Part shown: one piece after another, positions 63,910-64,000 of the stretch
Layout of the letters: each line of letters opens with the position of its first letter
Numbering within the stretch: the first letter of the stretch is position 1
NCBI GenBank assembly: GCA_022360015.1
Contig: JAKSDQ010000071.1
Coordinates: 248,001-312,000, forward strand
From: Cytophagales bacterium
GTDB lineage: Bacteria > Bacteroidota > Bacteroidia > Cytophagales > Cyclobacteriaceae
DNA: 64,000 nucleotides
Reading direction: 5' to 3'
Notes under the pieces: model-generated
The model's database searches: none
Seen by the model: the letters and a program-made list of their open reading frames with translations, nothing else
What the model was told of the DNA's origin: nothing
Position numbers and translations under genes: made by a program

Positions 63910-64000
63910 AGCGTTCGATCATTTAAAATTAACTTGCTAAATTTAGGTAATTCATCTCTAAAAATTTGCAAAAGACCACCCTGTGTGTTCCCGATTACAA

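Overview
The window looks like a chromosome segment from a free-living, probably marine member of the Bacteroidota, most likely Cytophagales. Evidence: a SprE/PorW lipoprotein of the type IX secretion/gliding machinery, SusC/SusD with an ECF sigma factor and FecR, an F-ATPase operon without beta and epsilon genes, the SpoIIM/DUF4129/DUF4350/MoxR/DUF58 cluster, few recognisable Shine-Dalgarno sequences, and TAnnTTTG-type -7 boxes. No rRNA, tRNA or CRISPR was seen.

Layout. 1-9976: core envelope and repair genes (end of an ABC permease, a glycosyltransferase, UvrC, PBP1A, SprE; divergently an M23 peptidase and a bactofilin). 10048-16195: ATP synthase operon (two related small membrane proteins flanking AtpZ, then atpB-E-F-H-A-G), closed by a clear terminator. 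16228-20726: a UbiA-like membrane protein overlapping a methyltransferase, a coiled-coil lipoprotein and an amidohydrolase. 20980-27126: a six-gene minus-strand cluster with MoxR and DUF58. 27398-27757: a decayed IS66-type insertion sequence at the border between this conserved block and the accessory block.

27776-48328 is a minus-strand polysaccharide utilisation locus. It runs AraC regulator, two GH127-like (beta-L-arabinofuranosidase) enzymes, sulfatase, ECF sigma, FecR, SusC, SusD and four more sulfatases. Five sulfatases with formylglycine-type Cys sites plus two GH127 enzymes suggest a sulfated, arabinose-containing glycan, such as those of green algae (inference). 48329-54258 is a decayed zone: a dadA pseudogene, a second FecR/sigma pair arranged divergently without SusC/SusD, a ceramidase-like protein, a DUF218 protein, and a truncated nucleotidyltransferase with its small partner.

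54629-55717 is the most unusual gene: a MetR-type LysR DNA-binding domain fused in one reading frame to an apparently complete SAM-dependent methyltransferase in place of the usual effector domain. A 13-bp palindrome of the MetR-box type lies 65 bp upstream. It is followed by a Tat-exported nucleoside-hydrolase-like protein (+) and a minus-strand operon iorB-like, xylB, xylA, then a small secreted protein and a DinB-like protein.

Recurrent themes are TTG/GTG starts in the core operons, short gene overlaps in operons, and two copies of an interspersed repeat (20884-20955 and, inverted, 51714-51810).
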